Positions 1 to 5,998 of a stretch of 5,998 nt of DNA are shown one piece after another (the first letter of the stretch is position 1; each line of letters starts with the position of its first letter). The stretch is taken from the NCBI GenBank assembly GCA_017861495.1, contig JAGFXW010000156.1, forward strand, positions 1 to 5,998. The letters are read 5' to 3'. The notes under the pieces are model-generated. The model was not told the origin of the DNA and did no database searches. It was given only the letters and a program-made list of their open reading frames with translations. The stretch comes from Bacillota bacterium. Lineage in GTDB: Bacteria; Bacillota_C; Negativicutes; CTSoil-072. The position numbers and the translations under genes were made by a program.

Positions 1-15
1 CGTTTTTAGTTTTGC

Positions 16-26
16 AAGAGGAGGGA
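16..26 (+). promoter_or_regulatory. Ribosome binding site of oppB
   Basis: The purine run AAGAGGAGGGA ends 6-7 nt before a GTG codon at 33. This supports GTG as the true start of oppB, where no ATG is available nearby. The triplets CGT TTT TAG at 1-9 could be the last codons of an upstream gene, but nine bases cannot establish that. No promoter is visible in the 32 bases before the gene. Confidence 0.8.
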
Positions 27-32
27 CAGTAA

Positions 33-986
33 GTGGGTGGCTATGTTTTAAAACGTTTGCTTATTTCGATACCGGTTCTTCTTCTTATTTCGGTAGGTGC
101 ATTCATCCTTGTACACTTAACGCCTGGCGATCCTGCCGATATGTACATTTCACCGGATATGACCAAGGGCCAGATTGAAGCAACCAGAATAGCATTGGGG
201 TTGGATAAGCCATGGGTGATTCAGTATTATGAATGGATTAAAAATTTTGTCGGCGGGAATTTTGGGTTTTCATTTACCAATCGCCAACCGGTAGGAGAAA
301 TTATTCTGCAGCGACTAAACCCAACGTTGATTTTGATGAGCGTAAGCCTAATTGTGGCTTATCTTTCGGCTATTCCGCTGGGGATCGTATCGGCGCTGCA
401 CAAAAATTCGTTTTTGGATCGTTTTATTGTTGGCTGGACATTTTTTAATGTATCCTTTCCACCATTCTTTTTAGGTTTGGCGCTCATCTATGTATTGGGT
501 GTGCAACTTGATATTTTCCCGACAGGCGGAATGGCGGTATTGGGACAAGAAGATGATTTTGGAAGTCAAATTATGCACTTGGTGTTACCCGTAACCGTAA
601 TGGCTTCTCAGTTTTCTGCGAATATGATTCGTTATGTAAGAGCTAGCGTTTTGGATGTTCTGGAACAAAACTATATTCGCACGGCTGTTTCCAAAGGATT
701 GTCGGGGATGCAGATCTTACTGTTTCACGTATTTCGCAATTCGTTGATTCCGATTGTTACGGTAATCGGAACGGATTTACCCAAAATCATCGGCGGGGCT
801 GTGATTACGGAACAAATTTTTCAGTGGCCCGGGATAGGGTCCCTGACGGTAGCATCCATTCATTCCCGCGACTATCCGATTTTGATGTCCATCGTTATTT
901 TGTCCGCAATCGCCGTATTGGTGACGAATTTGTTGGTAGACGTATTATATGCGGTTATCGATCCCCGTATACGTTATGAGAAATGA
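33..986 (+). CDS. oppB: Peptide ABC transporter permease, OppB/DppB type
   Basis: This is one of two membrane subunits forming the channel of a peptide importer. The 317-residue length matches the family. A first membrane segment lies at about residues 9-29, followed by the family's outward-facing region with HLTPGDPA and LGLDKP. About five further hydrophobic segments lie between residues 97 and 308. The cytoplasmic EAA-type loop that contacts an ATPase starts near Y214 (YIRTAVSKGL, then FRNSLIP). FQWPGIG and RDYPIL precede the last segment, and the protein ends with the usual DPR motif at about 310-312. The GTG start is set by the strong ribosome binding site just upstream. The stop codon sits inside the translation signal of oppC, suggesting coupled translation. 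Family membership is clear; the symbol reflects operon context, since Opp, Dpp and App permeases cannot be separated by eye. Confidence 0.95.
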   Translation: MGGYVLKRLLISIPVLLLISVGAFILVHLTPGDPADMYISPDMTKGQIEATRIALGLDKPWVIQYYEWIKNFVGGNFGFSFTNRQPVGEIILQRLNPTLILMSVSLIVAYLSAIPLGIVSALHKNSFLDRFIVGWTFFNVSFPPFFLGLALIYVLGVQLDIFPTGGMAVLGQEDDFGSQIMHLVLPVTVMASQFSANMIRYVRASVLDVLEQNYIRTAVSKGLSGMQILLFHVFRNSLIPIVTVIGTDLPKIIGGAVITEQIFQWPGIGSLTVASIHSRDYPILMSIVILSAIAVLVTNLLVDVLYAVIDPRIRYEK

Positions 987-990
987 GGTG
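985..990 (+). promoter_or_regulatory. Ribosome binding site deciding the oppC start
   Basis: GAGGTG overlaps the TGA stop of oppB (984-986) and lies 7 nt before the ATG at 998. An in-frame ATG at 983 overlaps the oppB stop but has no purine-rich site before it. The 998 start is therefore preferred, giving 318 rather than 323 residues. The same GAGGTG with the same spacing precedes the M20 gene at 5781. Confidence 0.75.
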
Positions 991-997
991 CGTTGGT

Positions 998-1954
998 ATG
1001 AATACGGATAAATTTGTGCTGGCAAGTAGTAACGGCGCATTGGGCGAATTGATGGCAGGGGCGCTTTGTGGCGGAATTGGTTCCCCTGAGCAAGAAACTA
1101 CAGAAGAAGTGGTTGAGTCCTGGGGCAAAATAACTTGGCGGCGGTTTTGCAGAAACAAATTCGCATTAGCCGGTATGATTATATTTATCGGCATTATACT
1201 GATTGCTATAATGGCCCCGGTCATTTCGCCGTTTGATCCGAATACGACCGTGGGAACATTTGCGGCGGCGCCATCGGCGACTCATCTTTTGGGTACTGAC
1301 GATGTAGGGCGCGATGTGTTAAGTCGGCTGATTTTCGGTTCGCAGGTATCGTTGATTGTCGGTATTGGCTCCGTATTGATATACGCCTCGATCGGAATCG
1401 CACTGGGGTTGTTGTCCGGTTATTTTGGCGGTGTGGCGGATAGCGTTGTTATGCGTATCACAGAAGTATTTATGGCGTATCCGCATTTCATGATTATCAT
1501 GGTTATCGTAAGCCTGATTGGTCCCAATATGATGACGGTTATGCTGGTGATGGGTTTCATGGGATGGCCGCCGATTTGTCGGTTGGTCCGTGGCGAAGTT
1601 TTAAAAGTTAAGTCAATGGATTATATCGCCTCCGCGATAGTCACGGGATATTCCCCGTATCGGATTGTGTTTCGGCATATTTTACCCAATGTTTTGTCGC
1701 CCATTTTTGTCAACGCGACATTCGGTATCGCTTCTGCCATTTTGATGGAAGCCTCGTTGAGCTTTCTCGGTCTGGGCGTTCAACCGCCTACTGCCAGCTG
1801 GGGCAATATGCTGGCGAGTGCGCAATCGCTTACGACGTTATCGGAAGAACCTTGGCGTTGGATTCCGCCCGGTATTGCCATTTTAATTGCGGTGCTGACA
1901 ATCAATTTCTTGGGCGATGGGCTCAATGAAGCTGTTGGCGGCGACGCAAAATAA
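998..1954 (+). CDS. oppC: Peptide ABC transporter permease, OppC/DppC type
   Basis: This is the second channel subunit, partner of OppB. The 318-residue protein has a cytoplasmic N-terminal stretch of about 45 residues. Then come a W-R-R-F-x-R-N-K element (about 47-54) and the first membrane segment (about 56-79), the OppC N-terminal domain pattern. The hallmark GTDDVGRDVLSR (about 99-110) follows, leading into the binding-protein-dependent transport core with five more hydrophobic segments. The EAA-type loop starts at Y209 (YIASAIVTGYS, then FRHILPN). The usual acidic residue of E-A-A is serine here. SFLGLG and P-P-x-x-S-W-G-N-M-L appear in their normal places. The C-terminus is odd: after LGDGLNEA the family's D-P-R/K tail is replaced by VGGDAK. 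Translation is probably coupled to oppB. Family assignment is firm; the symbol rests on operon context. Confidence 0.94.
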   Translation: MNTDKFVLASSNGALGELMAGALCGGIGSPEQETTEEVVESWGKITWRRFCRNKFALAGMIIFIGIILIAIMAPVISPFDPNTTVGTFAAAPSATHLLGTDDVGRDVLSRLIFGSQVSLIVGIGSVLIYASIGIALGLLSGYFGGVADSVVMRITEVFMAYPHFMIIMVIVSLIGPNMMTVMLVMGFMGWPPICRLVRGEVLKVKSMDYIASAIVTGYSPYRIVFRHILPNVLSPIFVNATFGIASAILMEASLSFLGLGVQPPTASWGNMLASAQSLTTLSEEPWRWIPPGIAILIAVLTINFLGDGLNEAVGGDAK

Positions 1955-1992
1955 TGGCAACCCATGAAAAATAAAAAGATATAAATAAAGAA

Positions 1993-1998
1993 AGAGGG
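1993..1998 (+). promoter_or_regulatory. Ribosome binding site of the binding-protein gene
   Basis: AGAGGG lies 3 nt before an ATG at 2002 and 9 nt before a second in-frame ATG at 2008. The longer spacing is more usual in Bacillota, so 2008 is preferred. The choice adds or removes only two residues of the signal peptide. The site lies in the 47-nt AT-rich gap between oppC and this gene (1955-2001), which holds no clear promoter or terminator. Confidence 0.6.
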
Positions 1999-2007
1999 TT
2001 TATGCAA

Positions 2008-3648
2008 ATGAATTTACTACACGGGATGCGAACGAAAAGACTGATGGTTCTAGCCGTTGTCCTGGTATTGGCGCTGGCATTGGTAAGCGGTTGCGGCGGT
2101 AAAGGCAAAAAGGTAGAAACGACAAAGGCCGGATCCGATACATTGTATATCGGCATGGCGAATGCGCCGGAATTTTTTAACCCGTTTTTGAATCCTGGCA
2201 TCGCCGGAAAATATGCCATTCGCTTCATGTACGACACGCTGGTCGGTATGCCTGAACCGAACAAGTTCACTCCGGCGTTGGCGGAAAGCTTTGATAGCAC
2301 TGACAATCAAACCTTTACGATAAAAATTAACCCGAAAGCAAAATGGACGGACGGCAAGCCCGTTACAGCCCACGATGTGGCGTTTACCCTGAATACGATC
2401 GCCAATCCCAAAGTGGAAACCTCTAAAAGATCCTATATTAAAATGCTGGTAGGCGTTAATGATGAAGGGATACTACCGGAAGGAACAAAAGAGATTGCCG
2501 GGGTAAAGGTTGTGGATGACCGCACGTTGACCCTGAAGACCAAAACAGCGGTCGATCCGAACTATTTGAAGAGCTTCCTGGGGTTTGAAGTCTTCATTGC
2601 ACCCAAGCATGTGTTTGAAAAAATAGAACCGGCTGCCATTACCAGTTCCGAAGCGGCGACCAAGCCTAGCGTTACCAGTGGACCGTTCAAATTTGTGACC
2701 TACAAAACCAATGATCATGTTGAATATGTGGCAAACGCCGACTACTATCAAGGTGTTCCCAAGTTGAAGAAAATTTTCATCCGTGTTATGAATGGGACCA
2801 ATCTGGTTACGGAATTGAAGTCCGGTAGCATTCAAATGGTTGCCGGCGGCGGTATCGGGATCCTGCCGATCAAAGATTTGGATATGCTGAAAAAAGATGA
2901 CAAGCTTGTCATAAAAACGGTGCCTGCTTTGCAGGGACAGTACTTGGATGTCAACAACAGTCTACCGGAATATAATACGAAATTCCGTCAGGCCGTTACC
3001 ATGGCGATCAATCGCAAACAAATCGTCGATCAACTTTTTAAAGGCACTGCCCAGCTTGTGCCGACGATCTATACTCCTGCCAGCGATGTGTATGACGCAA
3101 ACGTAACGCCGGTGCCTTATGATCCGGAGACTGCGAAAAAGTTGCTGGCGGAATCAGGTTTTGATACATCCAAAGAGATCGTATTGGCTGTTCCCATCGG
3201 CAACGTACTGCGTGAACAATCTGCCGATTTGATCCAACAGGATTTGAAAGCGATCGGCCTGAATGTCAAACAACAAAAAATGGATTTCCCGACACTACTG
3301 GCTAAAGCTAGAAAAGGCGAGTATCAAATGATTTTGATCGGTTATGGCCTAACGGTAGACCCGGATTACAGCTCGTACTTTGTTCCCGGCGGCAGCAACA
3401 ACTATGCCCACACGGACGATCCCAAGCTGACAAAAATGATGCTTGACGCAGCAGCCATGACCTCGGCGGCGCAACGTAAAATTGCCTATAGTGAAATTCA
3501 AAAATACATGAAAGAGCAGCAGTTCATTACCTGCTTGTATTCGCCGGACTATATTATCGGTCAAAGCAAGAATCTCAAGGGTGGTACCAAAGATTTCTGG
3601 GATGGCTCCTTATCCAATCTTCACGAATGGAGTTTTGACGGTAAGTAA
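2008..3648 (+). CDS. Peptide-binding lipoprotein, SBP family 5 (OppA/DppA-like)
   Basis: This is the extracytoplasmic receptor that captures a peptide-like ligand and delivers it to OppBC. The precursor is about 546 residues, normal for the family. A basic start (MRTKR) and a leucine/valine-rich stretch lead to the lipobox V-S-G-C. Lipidation is predicted at Cys29 (numbered from 2008), anchoring the protein to the outer face of the membrane. The mature part opens with LYIGMANAPEFFNPF, typical of cluster C binding proteins. The family signature W-T-D-G-K-P-V-T-A-H-D-V lies at about residues 113-124. Other conserved pieces are SGPFKF, the FRQAVTMAINR segment, and Y-D-P-E-T-A-K-K-L-L near residue 375. 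The gene sits between the permease and ATPase genes, an uncommon but not unique order. Ligand specificity cannot be read from sequence, so no symbol is given; dipeptide, oligopeptide, metallophore or opine receptors share this fold. Confidence 0.93.
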   Translation: MNLLHGMRTKRLMVLAVVLVLALALVSGCGGKGKKVETTKAGSDTLYIGMANAPEFFNPFLNPGIAGKYAIRFMYDTLVGMPEPNKFTPALAESFDSTDNQTFTIKINPKAKWTDGKPVTAHDVAFTLNTIANPKVETSKRSYIKMLVGVNDEGILPEGTKEIAGVKVVDDRTLTLKTKTAVDPNYLKSFLGFEVFIAPKHVFEKIEPAAITSSEAATKPSVTSGPFKFVTYKTNDHVEYVANADYYQGVPKLKKIFIRVMNGTNLVTELKSGSIQMVAGGGIGILPIKDLDMLKKDDKLVIKTVPALQGQYLDVNNSLPEYNTKFRQAVTMAINRKQIVDQLFKGTAQLVPTIYTPASDVYDANVTPVPYDPETAKKLLAESGFDTSKEIVLAVPIGNVLREQSADLIQQDLKAIGLNVKQQKMDFPTLLAKARKGEYQMILIGYGLTVDPDYSSYFVPGGSNNYAHTDDPKLTKMMLDAAAMTSAAQRKIAYSEIQKYMKEQQFITCLYSPDYIIGQSKNLKGGTKDFWDGSLSNLHEWSFDGK

Positions 3649-3669
3649 TGTCAGCGCCGAAGAAGATTC

Positions 3670-3676
3670 AGGAGGT
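3670..3676 (+). promoter_or_regulatory. Ribosome binding site deciding the oppD start
   Basis: AGGAGGT lies 9 nt before the ATG at 3686. The reading frame stays open upstream to an ATG at 3581, but that start lies inside the binding-protein gene, has no such site, and would add 35 residues unlike any OppD N-terminus. The 3686 start puts the usual ABC beginning ([11 protein letters not shown]) right after the initiator. Confidence 0.85.
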
Positions 3677-3685
3677 AATCGTATT

Positions 3686-4777
3686 ATGAAAGAAACGATT
3701 TTGAGTGTCAAAGATTTAACAATTTCGTTTCAGACTTTGGATGGCAAGGTTTCAGCCGTTCAGGGGGTAACTTTCGACTTGATAAAGGGTGAGACACTTG
3801 CCATTGTGGGAGAATCAGGATCGGGTAAATCTGTATCCGTAAAAGCGATCAACCGCGTATTGCCGAAAGGCAATACGCGGTATGAGCAAGGCGAGGTTCT
3901 TTATCAAGGCCGAAATTTGCTCGAATTGCCGGAAAAGGAGATGGAAAAGATCCGGGGCAAGAAGATAGCCATGATTTTTCAGGACCCAATGACCTCTCTG
4001 AATCCGACGATGACTGTCGGTAAGCAAATTGCAGAATCGATCGAAACCCATCAGAAAATGTCCCGAGCGGATGCCATGCAGGAAGCCATCAATCTTATCA
4101 ATCTTGTTGGCATACGAAACCCGGAGGAAAGCAGCAAATGCTATCCGCATCAATTTTCCGGCGGGATGCGGCAACGGGTCATGATTGCGCTCGCGCTGGC
4201 TTGCAAGCCCGACATTCTGATCGCTGACGAACCGACCACGGCTCTAGACGTAACCATTCAAGCCCAGATTTTGGATCTGATTGACGAACTGAAACAAAAG
4301 TTAAATATGTCCGTTATTTTTATCACGCATGATTTAGGAGTTGTGGCGCATGTAGCCGACAGGGTTGCCGTTATGTATGCGGGCAGAATTGTGGAAATTG
4401 GTACGGCGGAAGAAGTCTTCTACTATCCTCAACATCCGTATACATGGGGTTTGATTTGCTCCATGCCCTCCGTCGATACCAAGGATGCGGTGTTGTATAG
4501 TATTCCAGGAGCTCCGCCCAATTTGCTGAACATGCCGGCAGGGGACGCTTTTGCGCCAAGAAATGCTTATGCTCTAGCGATTGATTTTGAAGAAAAACCA
4601 CCATTTTTTAAAGTGAGCGATTCGCATTACGCAGCCACCTGGCTGTTGCATCCAGCGGCTCCCAAAGTTACTCCGCCGGCGGAAATTTTGCGGCGCTATG
4701 ATACGTTTAAGTCTTTGTATAATAAAGTCGAGGGGGTGAACGTTTATGACGAAGTCTGTGCTTGTGCAGGAGGATAG
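3686..4777 (+). CDS. oppD: Peptide ABC transporter ATP-binding protein OppD
   Basis: This is one of two cytoplasmic ATPases powering the importer. All ABC motifs are intact in the 363-residue protein: Walker A GESGSGKS (42-49), Q-loop [10 protein letters not shown] (98-107), signature FSGGMRQR (157-164), Walker B and D-loop [12 protein letters not shown] (177-188), and H-loop histidine H215. The FSGGMRQR signature and EPTTALD are typical of the OppD/DppD side of the pair. The C-terminal oligopeptide-transporter domain starts near HPYT (250-253) and continues through [20 protein letters not shown]. Where many OppD/DppD proteins carry four cysteines that bind an iron-sulfur cluster, this one has D287, N293, I299 or D300, and T318. 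It belongs to a cysteine-free type. The last 16 or so residues overlap oppF and look like an added tail ending in CACAGG. A perfect hairpin lies in the coding sequence after Walker A. Confidence 0.96.
   Translation: MKETILSVKDLTISFQTLDGKVSAVQGVTFDLIKGETLAIVGESGSGKSVSVKAINRVLPKGNTRYEQGEVLYQGRNLLELPEKEMEKIRGKKIAMIFQDPMTSLNPTMTVGKQIAESIETHQKMSRADAMQEAINLINLVGIRNPEESSKCYPHQFSGGMRQRVMIALALACKPDILIADEPTTALDVTIQAQILDLIDELKQKLNMSVIFITHDLGVVAHVADRVAVMYAGRIVEIGTAEEVFYYPQHPYTWGLICSMPSVDTKDAVLYSIPGAPPNLLNMPAGDAFAPRNAYALAIDFEEKPPFFKVSDSHYAATWLLHPAAPKVTPPAEILRRYDTFKSLYNKVEGVNVYDEVCACAGG
3852..3881 (+). repeat. Perfect 13-bp inverted repeat with GAAA loop inside oppD
   Basis: ACCGCGTATTGCC is followed by GAAA and then its exact reverse complement. 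In RNA this would form an uninterrupted 13-bp, GC-rich stem closed by a GNRA-type tetraloop. It covers codons 56-66 of oppD ([11 protein letters not shown]), about 167 nt after the start codon. No run of T follows, so it is not an intrinsic terminator. The structure is read directly from the bases; a function is inference. Confidence 0.9.
4730..4739 (+). promoter_or_regulatory. Ribosome binding site of oppF, inside the end of oppD
   Basis: GAGGGGGTGA ends 6 nt before the ATG at 4746, within the oppD coding sequence. It supports an oppF start that overlaps the oppD end by 32 nt. A second, stronger-looking AGGAGGAT at 4768-4775 has no start codon at a usable distance; the nearest in-frame GTG is at 4794. 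Confidence 0.75.
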
Positions 4778-5726
4778 GGAAGTAATCCTAAAAGTGCGCA
4801 ATTTGCAAAAAATATATAATCCTGGCAAAAAGAACGAAGTACGAGCCATAGACGACATTTCGTTCGATATTTTTAAGGGAGAAACCTTGGGCTTGGTCGG
4901 GGAATCGGGAAGCGGTAAATCCACGACCGGCCGATCGATTATCAAGCTGGAATCGATTACAGCTGGAACTGTAACCTATAAAGGACAGGATATCAGCAAA
5001 TTGAGCGGAAAAAATGCGGTTATGGATTTTCGTAAGTCTATGCAGATGATCTTTCAGGATCCTTTCGCCTCATTGAATCCGCGTATTCCGGTAAAGAATA
5101 TTATTGGCGATGCATTGCGCTTGCATGGCATCTGCAAAACGGATGAAGAGGTCACCAGGAAGGTGAATGAACTGCTGGATATTGTGGGGATTCACCGCTG
5201 CTATGCCAACCGCTATCCGACGGAATTTTCCGGCGGTCAGTGTCAGCGTATCGGTATTGCAAGAGCATTGTGCGTTAAGCCTGATTTTATTATTGCTGAT
5301 GAATGCTTGTCGGCCCTGGATGTTTCCATTCAGGCGCAGATTGTCAATTTGCTTATTAAGCTTCGCCAGGAAAGAAAAATGACCTATCTATTCATCGCTC
5401 ATGACTTGGCTATGGTAAAATACATCAGCGACCGTATCGCCGTTATGAAAGACGGCAAGATTCTGGAAATGGCTCCGTCGGACGAACTCTACGCTCGTCC
5501 ATTGCATCCCTATACGGTTTCGTTGCTTTCTGCATCGCCGTTGACGGATTTGCACAAGGAAAAACAGCGCAGACGGATGGATTATGACACGTCAACGCAT
5601 AAATATCCTGCCGGGACGGAAGTCGGAATGTTTGAAGTTGCCCCGCGGCATTGGATTTATTGTTCAAAAGCGGAAGTGCCGCAATACGAACAACGAGCTT
5701 TTTCCAAGCTGAAAGTGGCAAATTAA
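4746..5726 (+). CDS. oppF: Peptide ABC transporter ATP-binding protein OppF
   Basis: This is the second ATPase, expected to pair with OppD under the OppBC channel. The 326-residue protein has Walker [10 protein letters not shown] (52-60), Q-loop FQDPFASLNP (103-112), signature FSGGQCQR (161-168), Walker B and D-loop IIADECLSALD (182-192) with catalytic E186, and H-loop H219. The S-A-L-D-V-S-I-Q-A-Q run and the short tail after HPYTVSLLSASPLTD mark it as OppF rather than OppD. The tail continues with an R-R-R-M-D-Y-D element and an APRHW segment. I recall similar cysteine-free tails in Bacillota OppF. Two changes stand out: C166 in the signature (usually R or Q) and C187 after the catalytic glutamate (usually P). 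The reading frame is intact and every catalytic residue is kept, so the gene looks functional. Confidence 0.95.
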   Translation: MTKSVLVQEDREVILKVRNLQKIYNPGKKNEVRAIDDISFDIFKGETLGLVGESGSGKSTTGRSIIKLESITAGTVTYKGQDISKLSGKNAVMDFRKSMQMIFQDPFASLNPRIPVKNIIGDALRLHGICKTDEEVTRKVNELLDIVGIHRCYANRYPTEFSGGQCQRIGIARALCVKPDFIIADECLSALDVSIQAQIVNLLIKLRQERKMTYLFIAHDLAMVKYISDRIAVMKDGKILEMAPSDELYARPLHPYTVSLLSASPLTDLHKEKQRRRMDYDTSTHKYPAGTEVGMFEVAPRHWIYCSKAEVPQYEQRAFSKLKVAN

Positions 5727-5767
5727 GAAAAAAGCAGCAGTCGGTGACACGTCGATTTACTAATCTT

Positions 5768-5773
5768 GAGGTG
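5768..5773 (+). promoter_or_regulatory. Ribosome binding site of the M20 gene
   Basis: GAGGTG lies 7 nt before the ATG at 5781. It sits in the 54-nt gap after oppF (5727-5780). That gap shows no stem followed by T residues, so transcription probably reads through from oppF. Confidence 0.7.
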
Positions 5774-5780
5774 CAAAAGG

Positions 5781-5998
5781 ATGGATATATTTAAACAAAG
5801 CGTGGACGCAATAATACCGAAGGTAACAGAGTGGCGGCGCCATTTTCACCAGTATCCGGAGCCGTCTTTTGAAGAATTTAAAACGACTGAGTATATTATT
5901 GAACAGATTAAAGGCTTGAGCGAACTTAGTTATGAAAGAGTTGCCTCTACAGGGGTTGTGGCCCGTCTAAACGGCAGCAAACCTGGCCCGGTGATTGC
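5781..5998 (+). CDS. Peptidase M20-type amidohydrolase, 5' end only
   Basis: The first 72 codons are visible; the frame is open to the window edge. The N-terminus has the M20D amidohydrolase pattern: a short helix, then W-R-R-H-F-H-Q-Y-P-E-P-S-F-E-E (18-32), T-T-E-Y-I (35-39), and the T-G-V-V-A-R-L-N-G strand followed by G-P-V-I (57-72). In the family, R-D/H-x-H-x-x-P-E leads into a strand ending at the first metal-binding region, which lies beyond this edge. Members hydrolyse amide bonds of N-acyl amino acids, hippurate, indole-acetyl amino acids, aminobenzoyl-glutamate or similar compounds, usually in the cytoplasm with a divalent metal. The position 54 nt after oppF, with its own ribosome binding site and no terminator between, suggests the same transcript and action on the imported ligand. 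Exact substrate and catalytic completeness cannot be judged from this fragment. Confidence 0.85.
   Translation, partial: MDIFKQSVDAIIPKVTEWRRHFHQYPEPSFEEFKTTEYIIEQIKGLSELSYERVASTGVVARLNGSKPGPVI

Noticed and set aside
748..771. An 8-bp inverted repeat (TTCCGATT and AATCGGAA) with an 8-nt loop in oppB.
   Set aside because: A stem of this length with a flexible loop is expected about once by chance in a window this size, and no T run follows it.
1955..2001. A TATAAA (1980-1985) in the oppC to binding-protein gap that might be a -10 box of an internal promoter.
   Set aside because: No good -35 match lies at 16-18 nt spacing, and the gap is simply AT-rich. A separate promoter for the receptor gene is possible but not shown.
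1923..2835. Several open frames of 75-127 codons on the minus strand opposite oppC and the binding-protein gene.
   Set aside because: They lie antisense to clear family genes, show no recognisable domains, and appear to be by-products of codon use on the coding strand.
3581..3685. A 35-codon upstream extension of the oppD frame starting at ATG 3581.
   Set aside because: It lies inside the binding-protein gene, has no ribosome binding site, and resembles no OppD N-terminus, while AGGAGGT precedes the ATG at 3686.
4672..4683. The 12-bp perfect palindrome TCCGCCGGCGGA near the end of oppD.
   Set aside because: It encodes the conserved P-P-A-E segment and is short, GC-rich and loopless, so coding constraint and chance explain it.
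4935..4968. A near-tandem repeat in oppF (TCGATTATCAAGCTGGAA followed by TCGATTACAGCTGGAA).
   Set aside because: The encoded S-I-I-K-L-E-S-I-T-A-G segment matches normal OppF length and pattern there, so it is not a recent duplication.
5727..5780. A possible terminator or regulatory element between oppF and the M20 gene.
   Set aside because: No stable stem and no T run are present; only the ribosome binding site can be supported.

Overview
The window holds one compact plus-strand operon for an ATP-driven oligopeptide importer, followed by the start of a peptidase M20-type amidohydrolase. The host looks like a member of the Bacillota. Nearly every gene has a strong purine-rich Shine-Dalgarno sequence, the binding protein is a lipoprotein, and the tails of both ATPases resemble the cysteine-free OppD/OppF tails I recall from Bacillota. 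Moderate GC and cysteine-rich ATPases would suit an anaerobe, possibly Negativicutes or Clostridia, but this placement is weak. No ribosomal or other marker gene is present.

Layout: positions 1-32 carry only a ribosome binding site and possibly the last codons of an upstream gene. Next come two inner-membrane permeases (oppB 33-986 and oppC 998-1954), then the extracytoplasmic binding lipoprotein (2008-3648). The two ATPases follow (oppD 3686-4777 and oppF 4746-5726, overlapping by 32 nt). The 5' end of an M20 amidohydrolase gene begins at 5781 and runs off the right edge. No gap exceeds about 55 nt, and I see no intrinsic terminator or convincing internal promoter, so everything is probably co-transcribed from a promoter left of the window. 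The gene order is B-C-A-D-F, with the binding protein inside the cluster rather than first.

Inferred working: the lipoprotein captures a peptide or peptide-like ligand outside the membrane and delivers it to the OppB-OppC channel. OppD and OppF power import, and the M20 enzyme could hydrolyse an amide bond of the imported compound in the cytoplasm. The sequence does not identify the ligand.

I do not see a previously undescribed system here. The points most worth a second look are a perfect 13-bp hairpin with a GAAA loop inside oppD, two cysteine substitutions next to the ATPase motifs of OppF, and the linked M20 gene as a clue to the substrate.
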